From Trebouxia sp. TZW2008 (taxonomy: Eukaryota > Chlorophyta > Trebouxiophyceae > Trebouxiales > Trebouxiaceae), in the NCBI GenBank assembly GCA_002118135.1, contig BDIU01000146.1, forward strand, positions 310,001 through 374,000: a stretch of 64,000 nucleotides of DNA, written 5' to 3'. The notes under the pieces were generated by a model. The model worked only from the letters and a program-made list of their open reading frames with translations. It was not told the DNA's origin and ran no database searches. Each line of letters begins with the position of its first letter. Position 1 is the first letter of the stretch. This document shows, piece by piece, positions 11,901 to 22,505 of this stretch. A program made the position numbers and the translations under genes.

Positions 11901-13308
11901 CTCTACTCCATTATACCTGGTAAGCTGGGCTAGCATATTACTTCAATAACATCCCTTGTTTGCACCCTATGGTGAGCTTATTGCCTTGTCTGCACCAAGC
12001 TTCAATACAGCTTGCACTCATTTTGTCTGGCGTTAAGGCATGCATGATGCTGTGTGTCGACAGCATTTTCTTGAGTCCTCAGCATGAATGTCACCTCTAG
12101 ACACTGCATCTTTGTTTGCGTGAGAATTTGCATTAGCTGCATGCAATCAGTTCATTCACACCTGCACTGTCAGAGGCTCAGACGTCTCAGACTGCCTGGC
12201 TTTACCACATCTTCTGGCTTTGAGGGCGACTGACATTGTATTGAGTGCTGCAGCTGAACCCCTGGAAGCTGGAAGCCGATGATCACACCTTTTAGATCTG
12301 ATGCCCTTCCTAGAAGCTATCTGAAATGCAAAGGTGCCTGACGTCAGGGAAGTTATCAAATTCTACGAGAGCAAGGACATCCCTACAGCCTTCAGGTCCA
12401 TGCTGTGCACACCATCTTTGGTTCATGCAATACCAGTTGTTGTACCGGCAGTCCCACATCTGCACACGCGCTTGCCATCTGGACTCACTACCTACTTGAC
12501 ATAGCTGTGGTTCTGCAATACACAGCCATGTTGCAGCATATGACAGGCGTGAAAACTAAAAGATCTGCTAAGCACAGCCTCAAAGGCAGCTGCAGCTGAT
12601 GTAGCTGCAAGTGTATGTAGCAGCTAATACCCCAAGCATTTACCTGTGGCAGAGGGTAATTTTGTGACTATTCAACAAACTAAGCATTTACGCTTCAAGG
12701 GCACTGGCAGAGCCTGGCATGCAATCTGTCTTGTGCTTGCAGGGAAAACATGAAAAAAGTCAAGGAACAACAACATCAGAAGAAGTCCAGCAAGGGCTTT
12801 CTGTAATCTATCATCAGATCACAGTGATCGCGTGTGTGCTTGCAATTGCAACGTCACCTTAAGCCAATAGCGCCCGTGTATATCAGCTTCTAGCAGTTTT
12901 CCCTTACTCTTGCTCTCCTGCATTCTTTGTGTGCATGGCCCTTTGATTTATCCTGAAGTACTTGAGAAGAATGTTGATAGCTATTGCAACCAATATTGGC
13001 ACTAAATCTCAACGTTGACATTGGTAAGTCACTTCTCTCCCAGGCTCAAGCACAGATCAGAATGCTTCAGCGCACAAACGAGATAGCTCTAGAGATATCC
13101 TGAGTAAAGTGGAAATCCATCAATGGACGTGAGTCCGCAAGTCGTATGAGCAGCATTACTCTTTTAGTTTGAACAATAATGCTGATTGTCTGGGGAGGCT
13201 TCGAGAGCAGCACTTGCTGTGCCTTTAGCCCCAGAGTTGGGAGAGAACCCTGTGTTGCATCCTGATGCCTCATGCTTGCAATTGCTGCTTTGCATCTGTT
13301 CCGTCGGA
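11901..13308. other. no confirmed gene; one exon-like block
   Basis: Complement(12165..12320) is open, preceded by CATTTCAG and followed by GTGTGA, and is basic and Ser-rich (SKRCDHRLPASRG). It could be an orphan exon. The rest holds only short frames without recognisable content. Confidence 0.25.
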
Positions 13309-13551
13309 CTAGATGAAGGTTACCAAGTCTTGTGCAAATCTGAGCTGCAATCTGGATGCTCTGAACTCTTGATAGGTGTACAACTTTTTGTTGCCACCCT
13401 GTTCAGCTGAAGTCAAGTGGTGAAAGTTCTTTGCTTGGGTTTGAAGGGAGTCTAGCTGGCGTCCCAGTTGTCGCTCATCTGCCTGACGGAGGCACCCAAT
13501 GTCGGTGTAAGTGCTCGAATGGCGGTTGTGCGGTGCCGGGGTTGCCGTCAA
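13309..13551 (-). pseudogene. virus-like ORF D region
   Basis: A start MSDNWDAS at complement(13478) overlaps the ORF C stop, but a TAG follows at once. An adjacent frame is open for about 60 codons downstream (LGRQLDSLQTQAKNF, LYTYQEFRASRLQLRFAQDL) to a TAG-ended stop at 13309. A frameshift near the start would unite them. It is recorded as decayed. Confidence 0.3.
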
Positions 13552-13672
13552 GCTCGTACTCTATCAAACGCAGGTATTTTTTGATGATGCAGCGTCTATA
13601 AGCATGCGATAGATTACGGTGTATGACGCTAAAGTAATCTATGGTGGTGTCTGTGCTGATGACACCACTCAT
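13475..13672 (-). CDS. virus-like ORF C, 65 aa, intact
   Basis: An intact small ORF starts MSGVISTDTTIDYF. Its ATG overlaps the TGA of ORF B (ATGA, 13669..13672), and its own TGA overlaps the ATG of ORF D (ATGA, 13475..13478). It is basic and Tyr-rich in the middle (NLSHAYRRCIIKKYLRLIEYE). It has no introns and no recognised family. Its reality rests on the coupled arrangement and clean frame, not on homology. Confidence 0.45.
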   Translation of the reverse strand: MSGVISTDTTIDYFSVIHRNLSHAYRRCIIKKYLRLIEYELDGNPGTAQPPFEHLHRHWVPPSGR

Positions 13673-14259
13673 GACTCACTTGGAGTAGGAGGTGGTGTAG
13701 AAGCAGGTAGTTCTGCAGCTGCCGCGTGCCCTGCTGCTCTGGCGGCTAGGATGTAGTGTCTAAGGATGACGTTGAGGTGAAGGTGCGCCTATTGAGCTTA
13801 TTCGAAGGTGATCTTGGTGTTGGTGTTGATCGCTATGTCCGCTAGGTCAGAGGGTGTGATCTCTAGCTCTTTGTTGCAGAAGCTGTAGGTTGGCAAGAAC
13901 TCTCTTGCTGCACTGGGCATGCTAGTATGGCGAACTCGACTGTCTGCAGAAGGGGTCGGCAACGCAGCGATTCCAAGAGGGGCGCAGTTGTATACCAGCG
14001 AAGGATACGACAATGCAAGAAGCTCGCACTCGGTGGGGGACGCAAGAGTGAACTTCAACACTTCGGGAGACAATTTCGTCGGCTACTAACGGGTCTATGT
14101 CAAGAATCTGCAGAGCCGGGCTTCGGCCGCGAAAGTGGGATTTATCAGCTTCCTGTGGTTGAAGGGTAGTAACAACGGAGCAAGCAACTGCTCGACGATT
14201 ATCGTGACGTAGTCTTCGACGTCGCCGTGTATGGATGACTTGATCTCGATAGGGTTCAT
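13669..14259 (-). pseudogene. virus-like ORF B (about 197 codons, with in-frame stops)
   Basis: It begins MNPIEIKSSIHGDVEDYV at complement(14259) within the ATGA overlap and ends ...PTPSES with TGA at complement(13669..13671). It is interrupted by three TAGs near 14080-14100 and by a TAA and a TAG near 13790-13800. Between them it reads as good protein (LKFTLASPTECELL, REFLPTYSFCNKELEITP, NVILRHYILAARAAG). An alternative frame is open across the first stop cluster (DIDPLVADEIV), so indels are also possible. Codons such as CTA and ATA are commoner than in the neighbouring algal genes. The origin is unresolved; an endogenised virus is inferred from the gene coupling. Confidence 0.45.
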
Positions 14260-14425
14260 GCCTCTTCTTCTGTGGCTTCAACCAGATCAGTGTTGAGATA
14301 CTCAGCTGATACTCTAGCCCGACCAGTTCCTCTATGTCGACCTTCTTGTTTTGGTCCTTGATTTCCTGAAGCTGCTTGATCGCTAGATCCAGATGCGCTT
14401 TGAGGTTGTCGTAAGCCGTGCTCAT
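14256..14425 (-). pseudogene. virus-like ORF A (helical N-terminus, probable frameshift)
   Basis: The frame from ATG at complement(14425) starts MSTAYDNLKAHLDL and is strongly helical for about 40 residues (IKQLQEIKDQNKK). Another frame carries the end YLNTDLVEATEEEA and a TGA at complement(14256..14258). A single indel near 14310-14330 would explain the change of frame. The TGA overlaps the ATG of ORF B as ATGA. No family is recognised, and there are no splice-like borders. Confidence 0.45.
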
Positions 14426-14465
14426 AGTAACGGTCGAAGATTGTGCAAAGTGCTACTGATGACAC

Positions 14466-16176
14466 GATGAACGCTATAGCGATCGACCCTTAAATGATAT
14501 GCGCAACGGCCATCTCAGCCTAGCCACAGACATAACCCAACAGCGATCAGAACTTCACGTGTCTGTATGCAGAAAAGATCAATGATTTGTCATCCTGCCA
14601 AAATGCTATCAGAACCTTGGTCTCTTCAATAGGTTTTCTGGCGCAGCTTCTGCAGCAACTGCGCGCAACCGCTGGAAGATCAGCGCCACACCAGTGCAGC
14701 GTCAGCGCGAACTCTGTACGCTCTGCGTCTTGCTTTTGCGCCGACTGCACCCAGCTGTCGGCAGCTCTGCACGTAGAAAGTCAAAAGTTTTAATTTGAAT
14801 GGGTTTTGTTAGTATCCTGCGGTTGTGGCCCAGGGTGACGCCGCAAGCGGCACAAAACAGGTTTATCATGGGGGCGCGACCCAGGTGGCACGTGGGTTCA
14901 GTAACCTCCCTAGCTCAGCAGCTCGTCACGAACTCCCTTCTCAAACTCAGGACTTCGAGTTAATCAGGATTCTGTATACTTTTCTTGGGGAGCTGGGAAG
15001 CTGTACTACAATGTAATACTACTACATAAGGTACTATAACAATAATGATGATAGAAATAAGAAGATCAGCAGTGGGAAGCAGTGTGTGTAGGGTTGGACA
15101 TGGATAGATCCCCCCTTGCATTCACATTCACAAAACCTAGCCTGGGGAGCTGCAGGGTTATGCAAGGCCTTTTTTCTCATTAGTCATGCACGTATCATGA
15201 CAAACCATGACATAACACTGAAAATGCTTAGTAACAACACAAGGTCAATAGTCAGTGTTGTAACTATATATATTTACTGACCGTGAGCCTCAGGAAATAT
15301 TTTCCACAGGCAGTGCCGTCAATTGTCTCTTCCTGAAAGGTTTTCAATTGATTGCGCATCCGCTCAACTGCTGCAACGTTAACGGATTGCAGCAAACGTT
15401 ACTTCAACAAACAAGACTGAGTCATAAAAGCAAGCACCGCTTGAAGATAAGTCAAAGATGGCATCTGCAGAGCGCTACAGTGTTATGGGCAGGGTGTGTG
15501 AGAGGCAGCGGGAAAAAACAAACTATACCAGAACAAAATGCACATAGCTCGCCAGCTAGCATGCATGGAGACTCATGGGTATGCAGGCAATTTCTGGCCA
15601 TTGTGAATTCTGCAAGAGTCATATGTATGACACAAGGGAGAGGCAAACATCCAGGGAAGCAGTTTTAAACATGGAGAATCCAGTTCTTAGAAGGAGCCAA
15701 TTGCTGAGCTGTTAAGCTTGGGTGACAATACAAACCAATGGGGGACTCCAAGCCTCCGATTATGCTGACATAGTATACTCACATGACAGCCTACACACTC
15801 ACACATACATGAATTTGTACTCAGACTCATGACTCAAGACCCCAGTGTTTCATTTTCATGTAAACAAACCATGACAGTTGTTGGTCATTAGATGCAAGGT
15901 GTTGTACACGCATACACAAACATCTGTAGTGTATGGAATGCCGACGCGCTGCTCACTCGTGTGGCAACACTGCTGAAGGTTGAGGATTGCAGTTGTATCA
16001 TCTTTCAAGTTTTTTGTTGTCCAGCAACGACAGCTGAATTCCTGAAGCGCTCTGCACGTTTGCTAGCGATGCTGCATGCTTTGCGGGTCTGCTGGTATCA
16101 GGTCAAAGACCATAGCATTCAGAGGCCGCTTGATAAGAACTGAAATGACCCTTGTCAGTTTGCCTGGACCACCCCC
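14466..16176. other. no gene recognised
   Basis: Only short frames without domains or paired splice sites are visible. The tract 15020-15330 is AT-rich compared with the surroundings. Confidence 0.35.
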
Positions 16177-16448
16177 CTAAAGCTCCAGGGATTTCTGCTG
16201 GGTGGGCAACAGTCCAAACCTCTTCTTGCAAGTCAGCCTCTCTCGTGAGAACTTGTCATCAGGTGAAAATCTGGCTGGGTGGGCTGATTGTGTGGCAGAA
16301 CCGTCTGGCGCAGTTTTCTGCAGGTGACAACCAGCTGTACGCGTTACAAGCGTCCAGACGCAGATCGCCTGCCGAGTCACAACTAGCTGATTACCTGCAT
16401 TGTATACACTCGATTACCGTCCGCGTCGTCATAGTACATCAGGTACAT
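16177..16448 (-). CDS. NOP10: H/ACA snoRNP core protein NOP10 (64 aa, two exons)
   Basis: NOP10 is the small core subunit of H/ACA ribonucleoproteins, bound to the pseudouridine synthase dyskerin/CBF5, in the nucleolus. The exons are complement(16395..16448) and complement(16177..16317), joined in phase 0 (GTAATC..CTGCAG). The protein starts [16 protein letters not shown] and carries the family signature [15 protein letters not shown], then [10 protein letters not shown] near the C-terminus. Its 64 residues match the normal family length. The stop is TAG, exactly where the family ends. One difference is that the usual zinc-less eukaryotic form is kept but the tail reads QKSLEL. It is divergently placed from the gene at 16652. 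Confidence 0.95.
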
Positions 16449-16651
16449 GGCGCCCAATAAGGTGCTACACCTTGCTCCAGCACTCGTTGCTCTGCAAAGC
16501 GAAACTCGAAGACCTAGCGGCGTGTGTGCTGGACCCTAAAGCTGGCTAGCTCCGGAACCAGCTTGCAATTGGACATTGTTTGCGCTGATACGCATTGCCT
16601 TCTGGAAGAGTTTGTGCGGCAGTTTGACCCTGATACTAGTTTGTACAGCGC
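16449..16651. promoter_or_regulatory. 203-bp divergent promoter region (NOP10 / mitochondrial-type protein)
   Basis: The two start codons face away from each other across 203 bp, so both promoters and 5' leaders must lie here. No TATA element or other box is clear enough to name. Confidence 0.45.
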
Positions 16652-17369
16652 ATGGCTGCTCGCGCACTCAGAAGACTAGGTGAGAGAGCTTTGCAGCCCA
16701 CCAAAGTTGGGGACATCTGGCACAAACCAGCTATCTCAGCCAAGAACGCCGCTAAGCTCCGGGCACAGACGATATCAGAGGGCGGGTCAGTCAGTAATAA
16801 CATGTTGGCGTTGCTTGGCAGCTTTTCGCGGGCTATGCCAACATGCTGCCTGCTGCAGGGATTGGCAGTTTGGTCAGATTTCTCCCCGATCCGGCTTTCA
16901 GCAAAAGACTAAGGGACACAAACACGACAAAGTAGCGGCGGCAAGGTGACTGCAATACTGAATGCAGGCATTGCTCTGATACTGCCTATATAGTCTTCAC
17001 TTGCTCATGGTAACAAGTGATATTGACAGGCAAGAAGATATTCAGAAGAATCTGGATGGCATGGCAGAGCGCATCCAAAAGTACCGGGTAGGTCTTGCTT
17101 GCCAACGCACTTGTTACACAGTGGCTGCAAAAAGCGATGCCTGATGATTCTGGTCTCTTCTGCAACAAGCTGCTTCACCACTCTAACATTTAAGTCAGCT
17201 CACTCCTTTCTTTCCTGTTTGCCTTTGCTTTTCAACCATCACTGACATTGAACATGATTTCTCTTTCCTCCTGCAGGACTCACGCAAGCTGAAAGAGGCA
17301 TCGATGCTGGATCAGCTTCTACTTACACCCAAGCAGCGCAGGCTTAAGCAGTACAGGGAACCCAAATAG
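16652..17369 (+). CDS. short basic protein resembling a plant/algal mitochondrial ribosomal subunit (110 aa, four exons)
   Basis: The exons are 16652..16789, 16902..16945, 17030..17087 and 17277..17369, all phase-consistent. The start MAARALRRLGERAL looks like a mitochondrial presequence. A WHKPAISAKNAAKLR block, KGHKHDKVAAAR and a basic C-terminal helix ending in KQYREPK follow, then TAG. This order resembles short plant mitochondrial-ribosome-type proteins that I recall only generally, so the name is tentative. The first donor (TCA|GTCAGT) is weak but is the only one that keeps phase. Degenerate copies of the last exon end lie downstream. Confidence 0.6.
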
Positions 17370-17732
17370 GCTTACTTACAGCTTGGACTTTTGGTCTAAA
17401 CCTAAGGCACCTTTGCCTGAAACAACCTAAGCAGTGTAAGCACAGCCAGCACTCCCAGTCTCAGCAGATGGTGCCTTTGTCAGAAATGATCTGAGCAGCG
17501 CAGGCTTGAGCAGTACAGGAAACCCATAAAGGCTTACTACAGCCTGCACTTTCAGTCTCAAACTATGGTGCCTTTGCCGGCAATCCATCAAGCAGTGTAG
17601 GCACAAGTAGTACAGAAACTACGCAGACACAAAAAAGCAGCACTTTTAGTCGCAGGCAATTGAGCAGCTTTTGCACAAGCAGTACAGGGAAGCCAAATAG
17701 ACACTCAGAGCCAGTATTCTCAGTTGCAAGCA
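17340..17732 (+). repeat. about 165-bp degenerate tandem copies of the preceding gene's last exon end
   Basis: AGCAGTACAGG(G/A)AA(C/G)CC(A/C)A recurs at about 17348, 17508 and 17678, each followed by CACTTTCAGTCTCA- or TTCTCAGTTGC-like tails and GCCTTTGCC/TTTGCCAG. The first copy is the coding end (QYREPK); the later ones run up to the oxygenase start. Confidence 0.6.
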
Positions 17733-19880
17733 ATGGTTTCTTTGCCAGAAGTCCGTCATCATGGGACACAGTGGGATCCAAGAACAATGCAAGTCACTTT
17801 GAATGCCAGACTGGACGCAAAGCTGATCCCTCAGGGCATGTCAATGCGCTTGAACTACAGTCATGTTGTAGTCATGGACAACTTCATTGGGGAAGCTGAG
17901 CGACTAAGCCTGCTTGACTTCATGACAGAGCCTGACTGGGACCATGACTCAGGCCCTCCTGATGACAAATGGGAGCGGGAAACCGCTGACGGGGCAGATA
18001 TGCCAAAGACCTGGGGCCTTAAGGATTCAGTCCTACAGGAGTTGGCAAAAGGCAACTTGCCTGCAATGCAAGAGGTCCATGCACGTTTGGCCAAACTATA
18101 CCCTGACTACATCGTCTCTCACATGCCTTCCAACATCATTCAACAGCCGCCACCCAGCTGTGACTTTGAGTCTGAAGCGCCTGAAAACTACTGCTGCACG
18201 AGCGAATGGGATGAGTTCGAAAGACGCATGTCACGTGAGATGAAAGCGCGCAAGCAAGGTAGCAGTCAGACACCAGCAGCAGCTGCACCAGCTGGCCAAT
18301 CCTCAAGCAGCACTCAGCATGCGCAGCAAGAGTCCACTCCATCAGTAGACTGTAACCAGCACGTACAAGAAGCGTCCACTCCATCAGTAGACTGTAACCA
18401 GTTTGTGGGCAACGCTGCTGTGTATGGTGATGACTACAGCTGGCATGTGGATGCCGACCCAAGTGCTTTCCCTCCATCGCCTTGGACTGATGCTTTTGGG
18501 CACTACTGCAATGGAGAGCCTGGTAAGACATGTGCTACTTGACACTCCTTATCGTGACACCCAGAACAATCCAGCCTGGCGGGATAGGACTTCGGCCACA
18601 CACACCTAGCACATGTGCTGGAAAGTGTAGCCATTCTTCATTATTATCATTATTATTATTACTTGACATTGCATGTGCTCAAGAAGTGTGTGACATACGG
18701 GTGATTTGCAATCTGTGCATTGTTGGTATAATCTCCTATGCATGCACCAGGGCTTACCTGTGCGTGCAGCAGTGAATACTTGCAAAGCACTGCGTATAAG
18801 AACAGCCGCATGGCATTGTAGCCTGATTATACTTACAAAGAATTGGGTACAAGAAGCAACTGCATGGCGTTGTAGCCTATAATGCATCATGGTGTTGACT
18901 CCAGTAGTGCTTTGCAGCTCGGGGTTGTCTCCATTGATGCAAGCATTTCTGCCAGCAAGCAGGCTGTTTCATGCTTGTCAGCTGTGTTGCAGGGAGCTTG
19001 CCATGTGTGCATCTGCGGGTTTGCTGTTTCAGTGGGATGTGTTGCACTGGTTGTCACAGACACACAAACTGGCAATCTGCACGCTGGCTCATTGCAGGAC
19101 GCCCTCTGCTTGTAAGTCTCCTGCTGTACCTTGATGAGAGGTGGCATCGCCAGTGGAATGCAGAGACCCTGTTCCTTGACAACGATACTGACATCGGATT
19201 TGTTGTGCGGCCAAAGCGCTTTCGTGCAGTGCTTATGGACCAGGTCACAACTTGCTTTTCTGCTGTCAGATAGCCTACTGCTTACTTAAACATACATACG
19301 CTCAAGACAAGCCTGCCTGGCGAGATAGGATTTGTGCCACACATACCTAGCAGTATATGCTGGAGCATGCTATTATTATTATGATTACATACACAACTTT
19401 GGCTTGGTGCTTCAGTCAACTCACTGATGCCATGTAGCTGTGCATCCAGTCCATGTTTGATTGGGTACAGATCAAATGCCTGAACACCTATGCATCGCAT
19501 GCACCTTCAATCGAATATACCCACACAAATGTGACGATTAATGTGGTGTTATACATTGTTTGCGTTTGAGCTTGATTGCAAGCTTTCCTGATCCCTGGGG
19601 TGTCTACATTGACTGTGTGTGCTTGCAGGATGTGCTTCATAGAGTCTCCACTCCGCCTGAAATGCTAGGCCCTAAGCCACGCTACTCCCTTGTGTGGAAG
19701 CTGGTCTTCACACCGCGCACTGCGGGTCAGCAATGCTGCATTGCAAAGCCAGCATGGGGACCACCAACAGCTTTGGGATCTGCTGCTAGAGTCAATAGCA
19801 TTCAGCGCTGGATGCTGCTCAAGCGTAAAGCTGTTGATCCTCCACCTGGCTATATCCCTCTTGGCGAGGTTGTGGTGTGA
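17733..19880 (+). CDS. 2-oxoglutarate/Fe(II)-dependent oxygenase (395 aa, three exons)
   Basis: The exons are 17733..18522, 19098..19243 and 19629..19880 (phases 1 and 0), with a TGA stop. The C-terminal half is a 2OG-Fe(II) dioxygenase core. The iron ligands are the HxD pair in YSWHVDADPSAFP (His238, Asp240) and a distal His316 in DVLHRVSTPPE. The 2OG-binding Arg330 is in PRYSLVWKLVF, and VSLLLYLDERW plus GFVVRPKRFRAVLMDQ form the strands between. Family knowledge: such enzymes hydroxylate proteins or small molecules with O2 and 2OG. The substrate is not predictable. The middle (about 170-235) is a Ser/Gln-rich linker with a duplicated STPSVDCNQ motif. A degenerate copy of the last exon's 3' part lies 200 bp downstream. 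Confidence 0.85.
18567..18660 (+). repeat. dispersed repeat, copy 1 (intron of the oxygenase)
   Basis: CCTGGCGGGATAGGACTT...GCCACACACACCTAGCA...GTGCTGGAA...ATTATTATTATTAC is shared, at about 75-80 bp, with 19311..19385 in the next intron and more loosely with 56792..56872. It contains no ORF. It may be a short nonautonomous element or shared UTR-like debris. Confidence 0.5.
19311..19385 (+). repeat. dispersed repeat, copy 2
   Basis: GCCTGGCGAGATAGGATTTG, TGCCACACATACCTAGCA, ATGCTGGAGCATG and a TATTATTATTATG tail occur in order as in copy 1 at 18567. Confidence 0.5.
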
Positions 19881-19942
19881 TGCTTTTCATGCAAGTGTAG
19901 TCAATGCAATCACTACCAAGAAGCTAGTTTCTACATTGCAAA

Positions 19943-20082
19943 TTGCAAAGCTGGCATGGGGACCGCCAACAACCTTAGGGTCTGCTGCCAGATCAATAGC
20001 ATTCAGCGCTCAATGCCGCACAAGCACAAAGCTGCTGAGCCATGCAGAGGCATCCCTCTTATGGAGGTCGTTGTCTGATGCT
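19943..20082 (+). repeat. degenerate copy of the oxygenase last-exon end
   Basis: It aligns with 19743..19882 at a 200-bp offset, sharing GCAAAGC(C/T)(A/G)GCATGGGGACC, TCAATAGCATTCAGCGCT and ATCCCTCTT..GAGGT..TTGT..TGATGC. Reading frame is lost by substitutions and small gaps. Confidence 0.75.
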
Positions 20083-21350
20083 TACAAGCAAATGCTGCAC
20101 CTACAAGCAAATGTTGCACCTGGGCATACTGTCATGCATGGTTCATATGATCACCTGCATTGTGAAGGACAGCGGAAATTCATGCTGGCACCACAGCTAT
20201 GTAAGGTATCAGCTAGTGTTGGTCTAGTCAGATTCTGTACAAGCTGCAAGCAGAAGCTGCATTGGATTGCAAAGTACCAACTCACACTCTGTTTTCATTG
20301 ACTTTTGCAGCAGTTTGCGACTTCTGCCCTGTACCAAGCAAAACTTAGCAAGTCAAGCCACTAGAATTACACCTTAGACCAAATTGTCAGCAGCAAGTAC
20401 TCGTTTGCAACATCAACACCCTTCAAATGACTTGCAGGAGGACACGATAGTATTCATGATAGGCAATCCATACTTTGGCTCTGACCTGCCCATACAAGCA
20501 TCTTTGTTACTACTTCTCACACTCCTCTGGCTGCGGTCTGCTTGTAAAGTACACTGGCAGATGGCAATTAGATTAACAGTTGGGCTGGGCACGCTACCAT
20601 GGATTGTCGCGATGCACATATGTTGCCCACATATTGCTTGGTCTTGTCTGTGACATTGGCTAGTGTCAGTCCGTTGTCCTTTTCTAGGGGTTGCTGAAAT
20701 GTGCAAGAACTCATGCTTGACGACAGCTGAAGCTTTCAGACATCTTAACTTGCTTGTCCACCTTTGTAACGCATTGCAATTGAAGCACTGGTGCGCAGAG
20801 GCCCCGACGTATGCCAAGAAATGTTGTGCAAGATTCATGACTTGACAGTTTGGCACATTGCAGTAAAATGCCCTCAACATCTTTGAACCTGAACACTGCT
20901 AAACCTGGACACAGTACCACGCAGAACACAGCAGTTCAACACGCAGGCTACAAAACAGACATGTCACTGGTGACAAGCCAGCAGGCGTTTCAACATAAAC
21001 TGATCATGAGTCAGCCAACTACCAGCCCATCTGCAAGCTCATCACCTTCAGGCGGTATATACCTGCAACAGAAAGCTGTCAGGCGCTGTGCAAGAACATG
21101 ACAAGCAGAACAACCTACTATGCTCTGAAGCTAAGCTACAGCAGCAAAATATGTCTGCGACAGCTTGCATACCTGCTATTGCATGTAAGCTCTGAGGCTG
21201 GCATGGATGAATTGGTCTGGCCAAAGGAATGGTTTTACTAAAGAAATCAAATCTCAGCGTTGACAGCAGCTGGGAGAAAGGGGGCCAGTGACGCAATGGC
21301 TGGCATACTTCTGGACTATAGCACTTCAAGCACAGATTCGGGTTGCAAGA
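20083..21350. other. no gene recognised
   Basis: Short frames exist on both strands (for example complement(20711..20929)), without recognisable domains or phase-consistent splice pairs. Confidence 0.3.
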
Positions 21351-21803
21351 TCAGGCAATGCTGTTTGCACTGTCCTGCCCAAACACCTCAAGGGTGCGAG
21401 TGACCAGGGCGAGTAAATCACAGAATGTGCTGACAGCAGCACGCAGCGTCCTGACATCAGAAGCTGCGAATTTCCTGCACAATTGCGCCACATCTCAGGC
21501 TGTGGCTGAAGAATGACTAATTGAACAAGACATGACTGATCAATTGAACAATGGACTGCTTACATGACAAAGTCTTTTCCTTCCACATTGAGATTTCTTG
21601 TGACTTGTAGTGGTCTCAGCTGCAGCACCAAAGCTTATATCAGCAAAGCCTCAGTGAAGTGGAGCAAGTACATCATTGACGGCACTTGCTGCTATGAAGA
21701 CCAACACTGGCCTCACCTCTGGGTCTACAGCCAGGGTATCCCGGACCATGGAGGCATCGGTCTCAGATGCATAAGTGACTCGGCCGAAGCTGCACGAAGT
21801 CAT
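21351..21803 (-). CDS. PCC1/LAGE3-type subunit of the KEOPS/EKC tRNA-modification complex (three exons)
   Basis: The exons are complement(21717..21803), complement(21564..21619) and complement(21351..21474), in phases 0 and 2, with a TGA stop; 88 aa. Pcc1 is the small dimerising subunit of KEOPS, needed for t6A37 formation in tRNA and linked to telomere and transcription roles. The sequence gives MVRDTLAVDPE, LRPLQVTRNLNVEG and FAASDVRTLRAAVSTFCDLL, the alternating strand-helix pattern of the family (LxVDpELrP, V..VEG..L, A.D.R.LRaaV.sF.dLL.Lv). An in-frame ATG at about 21860 could extend the N-terminus. The identification rests on these motifs and on length; both fit well. Confidence 0.82.
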
Positions 21804-22505
21804 GGTGATACTGAGGTTCTGGCAACGTGCCTCAAGAAAGTTACGGTGTTCCATAATCACGGCAAACATTGCTTACAATTGAAAAGGCTTGCTGCTGTCT
21901 TCTGCAAGGGTTGACGGCGCTGCATGCGAGTGATCTGAAGTCAAACCATTCAGCAGCTGAGGCTTCTGATCGGTCTGCATTTTGCCCGCAAAAAGCCGTA
22001 GGGGAATAGCACAAGCACAATAAAGGGCGCTCGGCGTTCAATTCAATACGCTGGTACCGAAAGCATAGCGGCAGCAAATGCCTCAAACCCTAACGCAGAG
22101 TTTGTCTGTCCAAGCGTCTTGCATGTGCTTGCACCAGGCAACTGCGACAAATGCTCAAGAGAGTGTCACAGTGAATGTCAAATCCAGTTTCAACGACATT
22201 CAAAAAGTGCATAGCTCACGACAAACAGGAGCTGACTGGAGTTGTATTGAAGCTGTATGTTGGTCAGGGGCTTGTGTACAATGTCAGCATGAAATACAGC
22301 AAGCACTGTAGTTGGGCATTAACCTAACGTCAGGGCAAAGTGTTGGTCACATAAGCTAAAGTATGTACAACAGCTATCATTTATTTGTACCCGTAAGTCA
22401 GCCTGCCCTGCTCCAAAAAGGCGCAAATCATACCCTGCTGCTCCCAAACCACTCAGGATCCCCAATGAAAATTATCTGATTCCCAATGTCAGACTGAATT
22501 CAGGA
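21804..22505. other. intergenic between two minus-strand genes
   Basis: It holds the presumed promoter of the PCC1-like gene and the 3' region of the pseudokinase gene. No coding is seen. Confidence 0.35.
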
